Origin: Sphaerosporella brunnea
Taxonomy: Eukaryota > Ascomycota > Pezizomycetes > Pezizales > Pyronemataceae
Length of the DNA stretch: 27,853 nt
Reading direction: 5' to 3'
Assembly: GCA_008704415.1 (NCBI GenBank)
Contig: VXIS01000470.1
Span: forward strand, 1 to 27,853
The position numbers and the translations under genes are program-made. Below, piece by piece: positions 1 to 9,372 of this stretch; the first letter of the stretch is position 1, and every line of letters starts with the position of its first letter. Below the pieces are notes generated by a model that was given only the letters and a program-made list of their open reading frames with translations, searched no databases and had not been told where the DNA came from.

Positions 1-137
1 GCCCATATCCCTGCCCCGACCCTGAGGTCCTGGTGGGACTTCCCGCGGCCTAAGCCAGTACCCCAGACAAAAAAACAGACTTCACTCTCTCCCCCCCCCC
101 CCTCTCGCTCCATTCCTATCGTTAGTTATGGGACCTA

Positions 138-1385
138 TCAAGGCACCCAATAACTTATTCCCGTTTCTTTCAAGAACTTCATGACAGCCTCCGCCACCCT
201 TTTCCTGACCGGCCAATTAACATTTCCTTTTAACCGCAGCTTCTTCCACACCTCCTTCAATATGTCCCTTCGCTCCCGTCTAAACGCTTTGCATTTCCCA
301 AACAAATGTCCTCTGATCTGCCGCATCCCCTCATTGCAGTACCAACATTCGTCTGTATCCCTTTTTCCTATCCTTTTTAGATAGGTACCGATCAGGGGCG
401 TATCCAGATGCCATTTGCATGAACGCCGCTGTTTGTTTCTTTCCCTTCTTCCTGACTATCACTCGTAACTTCCTGTGCTTGCGCAGTTCGTATACTGGGG
501 ACGTCCCTAATTGTTCGCGCAGCCACTCTGCATCTACTCTCGACTGCGCTTCCTTTGCGGCGCGATTAACGTTTGCCAGTGATCGTAGCTTGATAATCGT
601 CCGCATTTTCCTGGTGGGCATCGCTTCCCTGGCCGTCGCTGAAGCCAATTCGTCCGCCCTTTCGTTGCCTGGGACCCCCTTGTGAGAGGGAACCCATCGG
701 TACTCTATGGCGGCTCCTTTGTCGATGAGTTCTTTCTCACAACGGTAGAACCACCGCGTCATCGCTTGACTTGGTCCTTGGCTATCGTCCCAAATCCTCG
801 TGAGTGTGGCCTGGGAATCGGTCCAGACTAGCACTTTGTCATTGATGATTTGTTCGCGCTTTGCCGCTATCTTGATGGCCTGGACCACCGCAAACAGCTC
901 TGCGTCGAACACTTCCTTGTTGTTGCCGAGGTACCACCTGTCTCCCACGTAGTCCTCAGCTTCCTTGCTATACCATTCCACGGCTGCTCCCACATGTCCG
1001 CCATCTACCCTGGAGCCGTCTGTCCACAACATGGATGCATCGCTCTCGTCGGCATACGTTGCGCTATGCAGTGCCGCTCCCTTCTCCTCGACGATGATGG
1101 TGCCCGTCGTCCTTTCTCCTCTCTGGGGTACCACGATTACGATGTCTTCAAACGACCGTTCCCCGCGGTTGAACATATTGGTGACTTCTCGCCTGTTCTC
1201 CTCTCCCGGGATGGTCGGTTTTGCTGCCAGCTTGGCCCAGAAACGCTCGATTCTTTCCTTGATAATGGCTTCTGCTGGGTACATTTGGCTTTCAGCCAAG
1301 GCTATCACAATCGGTGCGGATTTGAACATTCCCGTTGTTGCCTTTGCCTGTCTGTTGACGATCTTTTGGACGTCCACTGCTCTGG
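138..1385 (-). pseudogene. Tad-type LINE remnant: RNase H and C-terminal zinc knuckle, frameshifted
   Basis: This is the 3' part of a non-LTR retrotransposon ORF2. The segment QKIVNRQAKATTGMF, which starts near 1370, matches the linker between reverse transcriptase and RNase H in fungal LINEs. The RNase H domain follows with its expected acidic residues: D in LWTDGS (near 1020), E in FDAELFAV (near 900), D in VWTDSQAT (near 819) and D in NERADELA (near 654), plus the VPSHKGVPGN motif. The frame stops at 331. The zinc knuckle C-X2-C-X9-H-X4-C and the C-terminal tail ending at 138 are in another frame. The two frames meet at the GGGG run at 395-398, which points to a one-base loss. The reverse transcriptase and endonuclease are absent, so the copy is 5' truncated and dead. 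RNase H removes RNA from the cDNA hybrid; the knuckle probably binds nucleic acid. Confidence 0.9.
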
Positions 1386-1577
1386 TCCTGATGACCTCCG
1401 CAACCGTCTCTTCCTCAATGCGCGTAATCAACAACACTTCACTCAGGTCGGCCGAGCTCGCCAACGCCTCTCCACGGAACCCGAGCGTAGCAACAGTAGC
1501 GATATCGTCGAAAATTGTGATCTTCGATGTGAAATGGCGCCTGCAAGCTACCGCACGATCCGTGGGTGAGCAATGGA
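1386..1577 (-). pseudogene. MutL-family mismatch-repair ATPase fragment (N-terminal GHKL region)
   Basis: The frame reads ACRRHFTSKI, then FDDIATVATLGFRGEALAS, then SEVLLITR. The RH-x-TSK and GFRGEAL motifs in this order and spacing are the ATP-lid motifs of MutL, MLH and PMS proteins, which act in DNA mismatch repair after MutS recognises a mismatch. Only about 65 residues remain. A stop (TAA) lies just upstream, near 1589, and the expected N-terminal motif with the catalytic Glu and the DNG motif are not visible. Downstream the frame runs without a stop into the LINE. I cannot assign MLH1, PMS1 or MLH3; the SEVLLITR part resembles PMS1-type proteins most. It may be an ancient exon broken by transposons or a captured fragment. 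Confidence 0.8.
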
Positions 1578-1603
1578 TACCCTGGCTCCCCTTTTACAAG
1601 TTA

Positions 1604-1670
1604 TGTCTTCTATCCTGCCGAGCAAACATCGTGGGCGATCAACTGGCTTGTTTTCTCGGCTGGCAAGCCA
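1604..1670 (+). repeat. Left arm of inverted repeat
   Basis: Its partner is 2145-2211 on the other strand. The arm begins near TTATGTCTTCTATCC and ends in CTCGGCTGGCAAGCCA. Confidence 0.6.
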
Positions 1671-2144
1671 ACTCGGCGGACAGAATTTGGTCGGCATTCG
1701 CTCGAGTCCAGATTTTTCTTTCAACATCCGGCGTCTCGTCATGATGCTGATGCTATCCATCGCATCTACCATCCATCTCATCCACGCTCAAATATACCCG
1801 CGTTCATGACCACTGGCACCACCCATCGCATTCACCAACCTACACCGGAGTTGCGGCCATGTACCATGTCTCACTACGGCGACTCCAGAAGTCGCTGGCG
1901 ATTCTGTTCGACTGCGAGTCCCCAAAAATTGCCCCAGATGGAGTCGATAAAAATCCTTTCTAGGCCAGGTGGCTATACCGTGAAGTTGCTTCGGATCGTG
2001 AGATAGCACAATGCGAAGCTCGGGAGTACAAGGCGAGGAGAAAATAGCCTTAGAGAATTTCACGTTGTAGATAGTATCCGTTTTTTTTTTCTTTCTTTGC
2101 CCGGTGGCCGTCCAGTCTATCGAGCAAAAGTGCTCTTTGCTCTG

Positions 2145-2211
2145 TGGCTGGCCAGCCGAGGAAACTGGCCAGTTGGTCGCCAGTACAATTTGCTCACCAG
2201 GATAGAACATA
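2145..2211 (-). repeat. Right arm of inverted repeat
   Basis: Read on the minus strand it begins ATATGTTCTATCC and ends CTCGGCTGGCCAGCCA, matching the left arm. Confidence 0.6.
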
Positions 2212-2978
2212 TATGCTGCATGCGGATACTAAACACGATTACACACACACACAAGTTGTATCCAGGTTATGGACGGTACTCAGCGAGACTCGGCTTCCAA
2301 TCCTCTATGTAGCTGTGTTTATCGGTCTGCTCAAAAAGTGGACAGTGGGATTGTGTCTGCATCCTAGTGCTCCAGGCCACATTACTGGACGATCAATCAG
2401 TTTTTAAGAAGAGCGCTGCACCATGCTTACGAGCGAGTGGGGACATCAAGAAACGTAGTATGGAGTGGGCGGATAGTTTTTACTTTATTTCGTGTGATGC
2501 ACAAGCATCTAAGATGGTATATAGTAGTATACATGATAGAGAATAAAGGGCATATGGACGGAGAGAGCGGGCGAACACTCATTACTCTCTGCACGCTGGA
2601 CAAGACCCACCATACCTTCATCGGCTGGTCATCTTTTGCAGTGCTGTGTCCGGTATACTGTTTGCATTGAAACCAAGTTTCCTTCGCCCTAGACAGCCAG
2701 CATGAATGGTCACTGAGCACCACGAGCCCGAATAGCTCGCACACATGGCTGGTATAAGTTGCTGCCATTTGGTTGCCTTTGTTCGCCTCCGTCCATCTGC
2801 GACACCTCACACAACCTTCTGCACGAAAAAAAGCGATTTCGCAAACAACAATTTTGATTTCCCCATTATAACTACATGTACCTCTATCCCCACTGCCATC
2901 TTCCTTCGCCGCTTGACCCGACTGCATTCACGCCGGGAGTAGAAAGATCCACCAGCTCGACGTTATGCCCAAGCTCGG
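2212..2978. other. No recognisable gene
   Basis: It has a short (CA)n run at 2241-2253. A 166-codon open frame on the minus strand (2427-2927) has an irregular composition and no motif, and I regard it as chance. Around 2900 the DNA becomes C-rich and low in complexity. Confidence 0.5.
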
Positions 2979-3362
2979 ATGAATGCCGAACACCCATCGC
3001 TCGGGCCGCCACGGCATCATCACCACCAGAGCCAGCACCACCACTGCCACCCCCTCCCTGTCATTCCTTCCACCCCCTTCCGCCTGCCTTCGTCGGCGAC
3101 CATCTCGCTCTTGACAGCCGAAACGCCCGATGGCCTGGAGACAATAGGCAACCTTGAGGTGAAGGATTTGTTTCCGAAGTTGGGGGCTACTCAAGACAGC
3201 GTCCTTCGCGCAAGCCGTGGTAGAGTGTGGTTTCACCGACGAGAAGGCGCTTGGAACACGGAAAGAGAGGAACGCTTTGTGCCAGAAGGCGGACGCGCAT
3301 TCTTGGATTCCACGACCACCACCAACACCACCAAAACCACCGCCACCACGCCAGGAAATTAA
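2979..3362 (+). CDS. Hypothetical His- and Thr-rich small protein (doubtful)
   Basis: An ATG-initiated frame of 127 codons. The N-terminus is His-rich (PPRHHHHQSQHHH). The middle is of mixed composition (residues 45-105, including LEVKDLFPKLG). A Thr-rich tail comes from (ACC)n repeats. No domain is recognised. The low-complexity ends come from CAC/ACC repeats, which keep several frames open at once, so length alone is weak evidence. The middle segment is the only reason to keep it. Confidence 0.2.
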   Translation: MNAEHPSLGPPRHHHHQSQHHHCHPLPVIPSTPFRLPSSATISLLTAETPDGLETIGNLEVKDLFPKLGATQDSVLRASRGRVWFHRREGAWNTEREERFVPEGGRAFLDSTTTTNTTKTTATTPGN

Positions 3363-4700
3363 AAAAGAACACCTCCAACCCCACGCCGGCCCCAAATGGC
3401 CAATGGAATGGGAGTGGCAGAAAATCCTTGCGGACATCAGCAGAAGCGGGCTGAGATGAAAAAGCGGAGGTTCGAGGGAGAGGCGATGCTCGCGAGGAGG
3501 CTGTTGTACCTAGACAAGGGGCGAAGGTCATTGTTGAGGACTGGGGTTTTCCTTTTCGCATTTTTTTTTTTTTCCACAACGTTATTATATAGACGCAAAT
3601 CAACTTCCATTACTGGCATAACACTACACCGAAGCGGGATTCTCGTTGCTAGGTTTTTTAGACGAAGTCTATGTATGAGAGGTAGTCGCTTTCGCCGAAG
3701 CAGCCCAGCCATTCGCGCTTGGTCCCAACCCACCACCACTCACGATCACCACAACAAACACCACCACCGCGACCACTATTTTCCTCCTTTTACATGTTAC
3801 TTTACCAGGTTCAAAAATCTCGCGACTACCACAATGGTAAAAACCTCCGCCAAAGGTTTGTATCACGCCCGTCACCACGACACAGCACATCGACATCACA
3901 ACACCCCCAGTATCGACAGGCATAAGTTTCATCGCACCATCTCTGGCCACGCGGGCACGCGTTTGCTCCTCCCCTAGGACGCGTTTTAGCGCCGCGGGGG
4001 CTGCCTTGTCGATCGAGGAGCCCCCTTTCCTCCTCCCTGCACCCCCCTCCTTCCTCCTCCCCCAGACCCCTCAACGATACGAGTCATGGCCGAGCCTTCG
4101 CAGCGCCAGAGCAAAGACGAAACGTAAGAGGATGAAGAAGACGCATGAACAAGGGGGGGGGGGGGATGCAAGTTGCAACAGGACGAGGCGGGCGGGAATC
4201 CACTTCCAGGTAGTGATTCTCGCCCGCCCCCCCCCCCTCCACGCAGGTAGCCGATACCAACAAGAACCATGACGCGATCGACGGTCGAAACCGCGGGTGT
4301 GTTCGGATCCCCGATGCTCCTCCCATCCGCCACCTTACCCCACGCTCACGCGCGGTGTCCTTCCTCTGGCCACCAGGATTCATCAAATATGCAGGATAGA
4401 ACTTGGAAACAACGATATTTCCATTACCATCATTGTATTCAGCACCATCGCTATTGCGAGCCAACCTAGAAGCGGTTCGTATTACCTTCTCCCATACCAT
4501 GAAGTCTTCCCTGAAAGACTAACGGAAATCGTACAGTCCTCACCTCAACGCCCTTGTATGTGGACCTTCCCAAGATACCGCGGAATCATCTGCCGGACAA
4601 TCCGTGGAGGACACGGAAGATAGCACCGGCTTCAACGCGAAGCAAGTAGGTCAGGCAAATGCGGGTGGAGGCTGAGGACCAATGGGGGTCAGGTGTTGGA
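3363..4700. other. Low-complexity intergenic region with (ACC)n tracts
   Basis: It contains CCA/ACC-rich stretches near 3725-3775, a T-rich stretch near 3560-3573, and the G/C hairpin listed separately. A minus-strand frame at 4370-4500 looks mildly coding (GNGNIVVSKFYPAYLMNPGG) but has no convincing start and no known domain. Confidence 0.4.
4153..4237. repeat. G13 / C11 tracts enclosing a GC-rich inverted repeat
   Basis: G13 lies at 4153-4165 and C11 at 4227-4237. The arms GGCGGGCGGGAATC (4187-4200) and GATTCTCGCCCGCC (4215-4228) pair at 13 of 14 positions around a 14-base loop. The poly-G and poly-C tracts could extend the pairing outward. Confidence 0.75.
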
Positions 4701-5495
4701 GAAGAAGGAAGCGACAAGTCGAGCGGGCCGTCGTTTGTAATACTCGTGTGGTGCGGTTGGATGAGATTTGGGAAATAAACGACGTATTTTCACTGCATGC
4801 CGAGTTTTCGAGTAAAACTATACATCTCAATATATTCATCTAAAGAAAAACACCGATGATGTTGTACATGATGGAACAGGTAACGGATGGCCGCTATACT
4901 GGGAGGAGCAGGTACGGCGAGAGTAGGAAACGTCGGACGTCTGAGGGACTCGCAGATGAGGAAGGGGTGACCTGGGAGATTGCGGATTGCGCAATCCTCC
5001 CGGTATCATCACGGTACGGGTGTTTCTTTTTGGTTCTGTTTCCTTCCGCAGAGCGGAGGATCTTGTGTATATAAGAAGGCGTCGACCGCCTCGGTGAAGA
5101 GAATCAAGCACAATCAATTCTACCTCACCGGAGTTCTCACGGCTGCGCCCACCCCCTAGAATATTATCTCTATCAGTACAAACAATCAAGTCCTGTGACT
5201 GTGCGTAGAGCGGTAGTATCTCCACTTCTTGAGCCGTGGGGGAGGCAGACGCCGGGACTCAAACCTTCCACACGCGTAAACTGTTCCTCGAACACACCAA
5301 CCACAAGCGCCAACCTGCTCAATGCGTGTTCTTTCGCGCACAGCCGACCAGAAGGTAAACCATACTCACGAGTATCACCTTCACTATCTATACCAAGGTA
5401 AATGCCTCCAATGGCGATAACAGGCGATCGGCTCTAGTGCCCGAAGAGATGATAATTCTCCACTTGACGAGCAGGGCGGATCAACTGTCAGCAAA
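4701..5495. other. Unassigned region, weak minus-strand open frame
   Basis: A stop-free minus-strand frame spans about 5173-5439 (VIAIGGIYLGIDSEGDTREY near its start). It has no clear initiator, domain or intron signals, so I do not call it a gene. T-loop-like strings near 5255 were checked and do not fold into a tRNA. Confidence 0.35.
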
Positions 5496-5514
5496 GCGTG
5501 AGCTGCAGTGACGC
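5496..5514 (+). promoter_or_regulatory. Dispersed core element, copy H (divergent)
   Basis: GCGTGAGCTGCAGTGACGC matches the copy-D core at 15 of 19 positions. No CCGCGAGCGG hairpin precedes it. Coding-looking frames follow at 5640-6471, as with the other copies. It is the weakest member of the set. Confidence 0.35.
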
Positions 5515-5973
5515 ACGCCGCTTCCATCGTCAACGCTCAATTACCGCTGCCCATCTCACAAAGTATTCACCGCACTACGTCCTCCCACCCATCAAGTCTC
5601 ACATCACCGCTCGTAGCTGTCCTTTAGGGTTTCCAACTATCCGTCTCGTCCCGGTACATCAACGTTACAAAAAGCACTCGCGATCAACGTTCATCGCTCG
5701 CCGGGTTCAGCTCTGGCGGAGGCAGCAGCAGCGGGGTGAACATCTGACCCCGCGCGACAACAACTGAAGGTGGAAGAGGGATCTCCATTGGCTCACCACC
5801 TCACCTCCCACAAACCGACCAACATATTCCACGAACCCGCAGCGTCCGCCGCTCCGATGTCAATCACACGACTCCGACGCTACGCCTGTATGCAAACACT
5901 CCCCAGCCATACGTTCTCAGGTTGCTTCCAAGACTGAGTCGATGGAGAAGCCGGCGATGGTCCCGGGCTTTGA

Positions 5974-6471
5974 CATTCCGCGGCTACTGCGTTTGGCGGG
6001 CCGCCCATCGCCGACATCTACCCTCTGGAGACGGAACCAGAAACTTCTGACCAGCGAGCTGCGAGAAGGCTGGTGCAACTAGCACGCAGCGCTCCTCGTT
6101 TGGAGGCCGTTGAATATGCCAACCTGGATCAAAAGCGGGGTCCCCATCAATCACACCAAAATCTCACTCGTGGTTATCCACTCCCGGCACCAGGCATATC
6201 ACCGCTCCACCCCCGCGGTGAAGACCCCCCCTCCGGGGCCTCGCAGTGGGTGCAGCACCTCCTGTTCGGTACGAAAAAAAGACTCGAAGAGGAAGGCTTC
6301 CACGCCGACCCCTTCGAAACGGCTCCCGCGAACAAAAGAAGTCTGAAACTACTGAACAGCTGGAGGCCGCAAAATCCACAACCCCCTCCACTGGATTTCA
6401 GAAGCTATTTGGAGGACGACAACGACGACACATCGTGCGGTTCCGGAGGTACAATATCGGGTAAAAATTGA
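5974..6471 (+). CDS. Unrecognised open frame, probably part of a degraded gene
   Basis: The frame is open for about 165 codons from the stop near 5971 to the TGA at 6469-6471; the first ATG is at 6073 only if an upstream exon is missing. The N-terminal part (GGPPIADIYPLETEPETSDQ, then RAARRLVQLARSAPRLEAVE) looks coding and is helix-forming and charged. An upstream frame (MEKPAMVPGFDIP, 5943-5981) abuts it in another register, which suggests an indel or an unseen splice. Downstream frames also look coding in another register. No family is recognised. It lies 260 bp upstream of the copia insertion and downstream of core element H. Confidence 0.3.
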   Translation, partial: HSAATAFGGPPIADIYPLETEPETSDQRAARRLVQLARSAPRLEAVEYANLDQKRGPHQSHQNLTRGYPLPAPGISPLHPRGEDPPSGASQWVQHLLFGTKKRLEEEGFHADPFETAPANKRSLKLLNSWRPQNPQPPPLDFRSYLEDDNDDTSCGSGGTISGKN

Positions 6472-6662
6472 GGCCTGTGGAAACGGAGGAAAAGCTTGAG
6501 GATTTTTGGAATTTTGGACCGGTATGTTGGATCGATTCAGGTACAGCAAGGGGATGCTGATTCATGCGGTTTAGGCTTTACTAGCAGCGCGTACTTTGCA
6601 CAGCCAACCCGTCGACTTCGCTAAGGAAACATTTGCCGTTGGGCACATGGTCAGGTCGAACG

Positions 6663-6731
6663 ATGATTTATCGAACCAGCAGAGGCAAGGACGTGTGGTA
6701 TGTTTACGACCGTGAAGTGGATAATGAAGAC
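6663..6731 (+). pseudogene. Small open frame interrupted by the copia element (5' part)
   Basis: ATG at 6663 begins a frame ending VWYVYDREVDNED at 6731, exactly at the left target duplication. If the element is removed with one AAGAC copy, the frame continues from 9624 (RIRYDEWRPRRKEGW) to a TGA at 9669-9671, with no break at the join. The composition, rich in D, E, R, W and Y, looks coding. The product is unknown and very short (38 codons), so it may be one exon of a larger gene. Confidence 0.3.
6727..6731. repeat. Target site duplication AAGAC (left)
   Basis: AAGAC directly before the 5' LTR is repeated directly after the 3' LTR at 9619-9623. Confidence 0.9.
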
Positions 6732-6977
6732 TGTTGGAAACGGAAATTTCATGAAGGACCGCGCCTGCCGGCGCCCGTTGGTTATCTATCGTTGTTTTCC
6801 TTTTTTCTCCTATCTTTTCCTTCCGTCCGTTTGTTCCTTTCTCTTCCGATAGTTCTTTCCTTTCTGTTTCTGTCTGGTTCTCGCACACGCGCCTTTTGGC
6901 CAACCTATGTATATAAACACCGCGAAGCTCCCGCTCCAGGGAAAATCAGAGTCAACAATCAATCTTTTCTCTCAACA
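6732..6977 (+). repeat. 5' LTR (246 bp)
   Basis: It starts TGTTGG and ends CAACA, with perfect 5-bp terminal inverted repeats TGTTG/CAACA. A TATA box, TATATAAA, lies at 6910-6917 and is followed by a CA-rich start region. A long T/C-rich stretch occupies the middle. Confidence 0.95.
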
Positions 6978-6989
6978 GGTTATGAGCCC
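6978..6989 (+). other. Primer binding site matching a tRNA-Met anticodon arm
   Basis: GGTTATGAGCCC directly after the LTR is the reverse complement of GGGCTCATAACC, the CAU anticodon stem-loop of a tRNA-Met. Drosophila copia and yeast Ty5 prime from an internally cut initiator tRNA-Met half-molecule rather than from the 3' end. The position and match suggest the same here. Confidence 0.75.
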
Positions 6990-7099
6990 TTTGCTTTTCC
7001 AACTGGGCAATTTTATTCAATTCACCGAGCCCTTTGAGTCCTTTGCTCAAGCTCACCCACCCGAGCCACAAAGAGTCCGTTGCTCTTGCTCACTCACCC

Positions 7100-7707
7100 A
7101 AATATCACTCACCACTGTGCACGCATCAAACCCGCTCGTCATGTACCCTGTAATACCCCACACCCCTCAGCAAAACGGTATTTCGAAACGATGCAATCGC
7201 ACAATAGTGGACCCAGTACGGTCAATGCTGAAGCATGCAGGCATGCCGAACTCCTTCTGGGCTTATGCCACTACGGTTGCGGTTTACCTTAAAAACCGTC
7301 TTCCCCCTCGTGCACTCCCGGACTCCACCCCTTTCGAGGCATGGCATGGCAGCAGGCCCGACCTTGCTCACCTCCGAACCTTTGGATCCTCAGCCTACCG
7401 TCTATACGATATCGCCTCTAAGAAAGAGTTTCTGGCGCGCGACATCACCTTCAATGAGGGGTGCCTGTATCCCGAGCTTCTGGATTCCTCAGCAGCAGCA
7501 GCACCATCTACAGTCCGCTTCGAAATTCCAGACGACTCCACAACCACCTCTTCTACGCCTACGGAATCGGACTCACACACCTCAGCTCTCGGTGCCCGAG
7601 TCAACCGATGCAGCAAGACAGAAACGTCAACTCGAACAGGAGGCAAGCGACACGCCACCGACGAGCTCCGGCACTCAGCCTGCAACACCCCAGCGTGCCC
7701 TTGGTGA
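7100..7707 (+). pseudogene. Copia integrase remnant with C-terminal linker
   Basis: The frame carries HTPQQNGIS at 7159, then RTIVDPVRSMLKHAGMPNSF, FWAYATTVAVYLKNRLPP and FEAWHGSRPDLAHLRTFG. These are the end of the integrase catalytic core and the conserved region after it. The Glu of the DDE triad, normally within QNGISERxNRT, is replaced by Lys (ISKRCNRT). About 25 residues are missing between the TFG block and RLYDIASKKEFLARDITF. A Ser/Thr/Pro-rich linker follows. Earlier integrase, protease and Gag are deleted. Integrase would insert the cDNA, but this copy is inactive. Confidence 0.9.
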
Positions 7708-7984
7708 ATGGGTTCACTCCGAATCAGATCTCGGCGATGTTGGAGGACAACTGTGATGCGTGCCCGGACCCTACAACGCCACCATCCAGCAGCAGTGAGG
7801 TTATGCGGCATCTGCGCATCGATATGAACATTCACCTCCTAAGACGAGCTCTCGCACACGCTCCGGACAAGTACACCTTGCTACAGCATTCACCGTGGAG
7901 CCGGGACCTAAGCCTATCGCGCTGCACTGGAGACTGCGGAAGTTGATCAACGGGAAGCAGCAGTAGGCATCGAAACTGCGGCAC

Positions 7985-8690
7985 TCGACGCTCATCAAGC
8001 TATGGAGTTTATCCCAAGCCTACCCCCCAAAGCAACAATCATTGACAGCAGATTGCTCCTGTCCAAACATTACAAGCCACCGGGGCGATCGATAAGCATA
8101 AGGCACCATTAATTGCACTTGGATGTACGCAGAAAGAAGGACTGGACTTTGATGACAATGTTTTTTCTTCCCCGGTGGTCAACGCCTCCACTATTCGCTT
8201 CTGTCTGGGTCTTGCAGCACAGCACAACCTCCACATTGCGAGATTTGACTGCACCACAGCCTTTCTTGGCAGCACACTCCACGAGGGAATCTACCTTTGA
8301 CTACCTGAGGGAAACTGGGAAGATTCGTTGAAAAGGGATCGCCCGCTTTTTCGCCTTAGGGAGACCCCATATGGTTTGAAAGCAGTCTGCACGCAGTTGG
8401 TTTGAAGACGTTTATGATTTTCTGGTTGATCACCTTGCCCTCAAAGCTTCGGTCAACACTCCCGGTCTTTTCTTCGGTGATGGCATCATCGTTCTGGTTT
8501 ATGTCGACGACATCATGCTCCTCACCACCACCACTGAGAAGCTTCGGACGACTCTGTGATGCTCTGCACCGCCGCTTCCGGGCCGCACCTCCCAAGGGTA
8601 CCAGCATTCCCATAGGATATCATTTCCTGTACGTGGGTCTTGACGTCCAACTTCACCGCGAGCCCCGCACCGCCTACATCAACCAGTCCG
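7985..8690 (+). pseudogene. Copia reverse transcriptase remnant
   Basis: Blocks appear in several frames: AMEFIPSLPPKATIIDSR, then IDKHKAPLIALGCTQKEG, LDFDDNVFSSPVVNASTIRF, FDCTTAFLGSTLHEGIYL, ETPYGLKAV, FEDVYDFLVDH and the catalytic motif VLVYVDDIMLL near 8500. The TAFL block keeps one catalytic Asp (RFDCTTAF) and YVDD supplies the other two. A TGA follows IYL near 8300, and the frame shifts near 8090, after KAV near 8390, and after LRTTL near 8560. It cannot make a continuous enzyme. Confidence 0.92.
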
Positions 8691-8804
8691 GATAAAATCT
8701 GTTCCGGTACTTAAAGCCGACGGCATCCGAGCAGCTCGCATTTACCTTGCCTTTGGACAGCGGACCCTGTTTGCGTCACGGATCACCCACCATCAAAGCA
8801 TACG

Positions 8805-9270
8805 CGAATGCTGACCTCGGCGGAGAGCGGTACACTGGCAAATCAACCACCGGATACCTCTTTATGTGCGCGGCATCTTGGTTCTATGGAAGTCCAAAAA
8901 GCAGACCCTCGTTGCGCAATCCACCATGCAATCGGAGCTGATTGCATCAGCTTCGGTCAAAAGACAAGTCGATTGGGTCGAAGGTTTACTTTCTGAGCTC
9001 ACGCCGAGCCTACCGGAAGCGTCCGGGTCGTCCGAATCACCCCTTATTCTAAACGACAACTTGGCCTGCGTAACGGTTCTCAGCTTCGGGAACTTCAAAG
9101 GAGAAAACAGACACCTACGCCTACGCTTTTACGGGTTACACGAGGCGGTTGCCACCGGGGAGCTCGCGGTCAAGCATATCCCTTCGGAGGAGATGCTGGA
9201 GGACGGCCTTATAAAGGCATTGGGGAAGACAAAGCACAGCAAGTTTGTCAAGGAAATTGGTCAGGTTTAA
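8805..9270 (+). pseudogene. Copia RNase H remnant
   Basis: ANADLGGERYTGKSTTGYLF is followed, after a frame change near 8880, by LWKSKKQTLVAQSTMQSELI. The block ASASVKRQVDWVEGLLSEL and the tail VKHIPSEEMLEDGLIKALG come next. These match the Ty1/copia RNase H region: D in the first block, E in QSELIA and D in LNDNLA. The final frame ends with TAA at 9268-9270, 102 bp before the 3' LTR. Confidence 0.92.
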
Positions 9271-9362
9271 TATGTTTTTGCTGTGCAAGGAATTGGTCTG
9301 GTTTAATATGTTCTTGCTGCGGCTGTACGGACAGTTTAAACCTCCTCTGCGAGCGCATGTGC

Positions 9363-9372
9363 AACGGGGGAG
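9363..9372 (+). other. Polypurine tract
   Basis: AACGGGGGAG ends directly at the 3' LTR, the expected place for plus-strand DNA priming. Confidence 0.8.

Larger units (their letters stand above)
1604..2211. mobile_element. Small element with inverted terminal repeats (MITE or foldback type)
   Basis: The 67-bp arms at 1604-1670 and 2145-2211 are inverted copies of each other, about 79% identical by eye with one small gap. Shared blocks include TTCTATCCTG, GAGCAAA, CAACTGG and CTCGGCTGGC. The roughly 475 bp between them have no recognisable protein. Clean target duplications are not evident, so the exact ends are uncertain. The left arm lies about 25 bp from the point where the MutL remnant loses its reading frame. 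The type is inferred from structure only. Confidence 0.55.

Noticed and set aside
850..1744. Long plus-strand open frames over the LINE
   Set aside because: They lie opposite the RNase H frame, which has all catalytic motifs; the plus frames have no motif.
2928..3603. Gly/Trp-rich minus-strand frames
   Set aside because: They are the complement of (ACC)n repeats, which stay open in most registers.
4260..4330. tRNA-like string (GTGTGTTCGGATCCCC)
   Set aside because: The T-arm resemblance is partial, and no matching acceptor or D-arm is present.
5240..5280. GGTTTGAGTCC box-B-like string on the minus strand
   Set aside because: The stem bases do not pair and no anticodon arm can be placed.
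6571..6903. Minus-strand Lys/Glu-rich frame, repeated at 9248-9529
   Set aside because: It is the reverse of the T/C-rich part of the two LTRs, so its duplication reflects the LTRs.
7395..7835. Minus-strand 146-codon frame
   Set aside because: It is opposite the copia integrase linker, and no motif is present.
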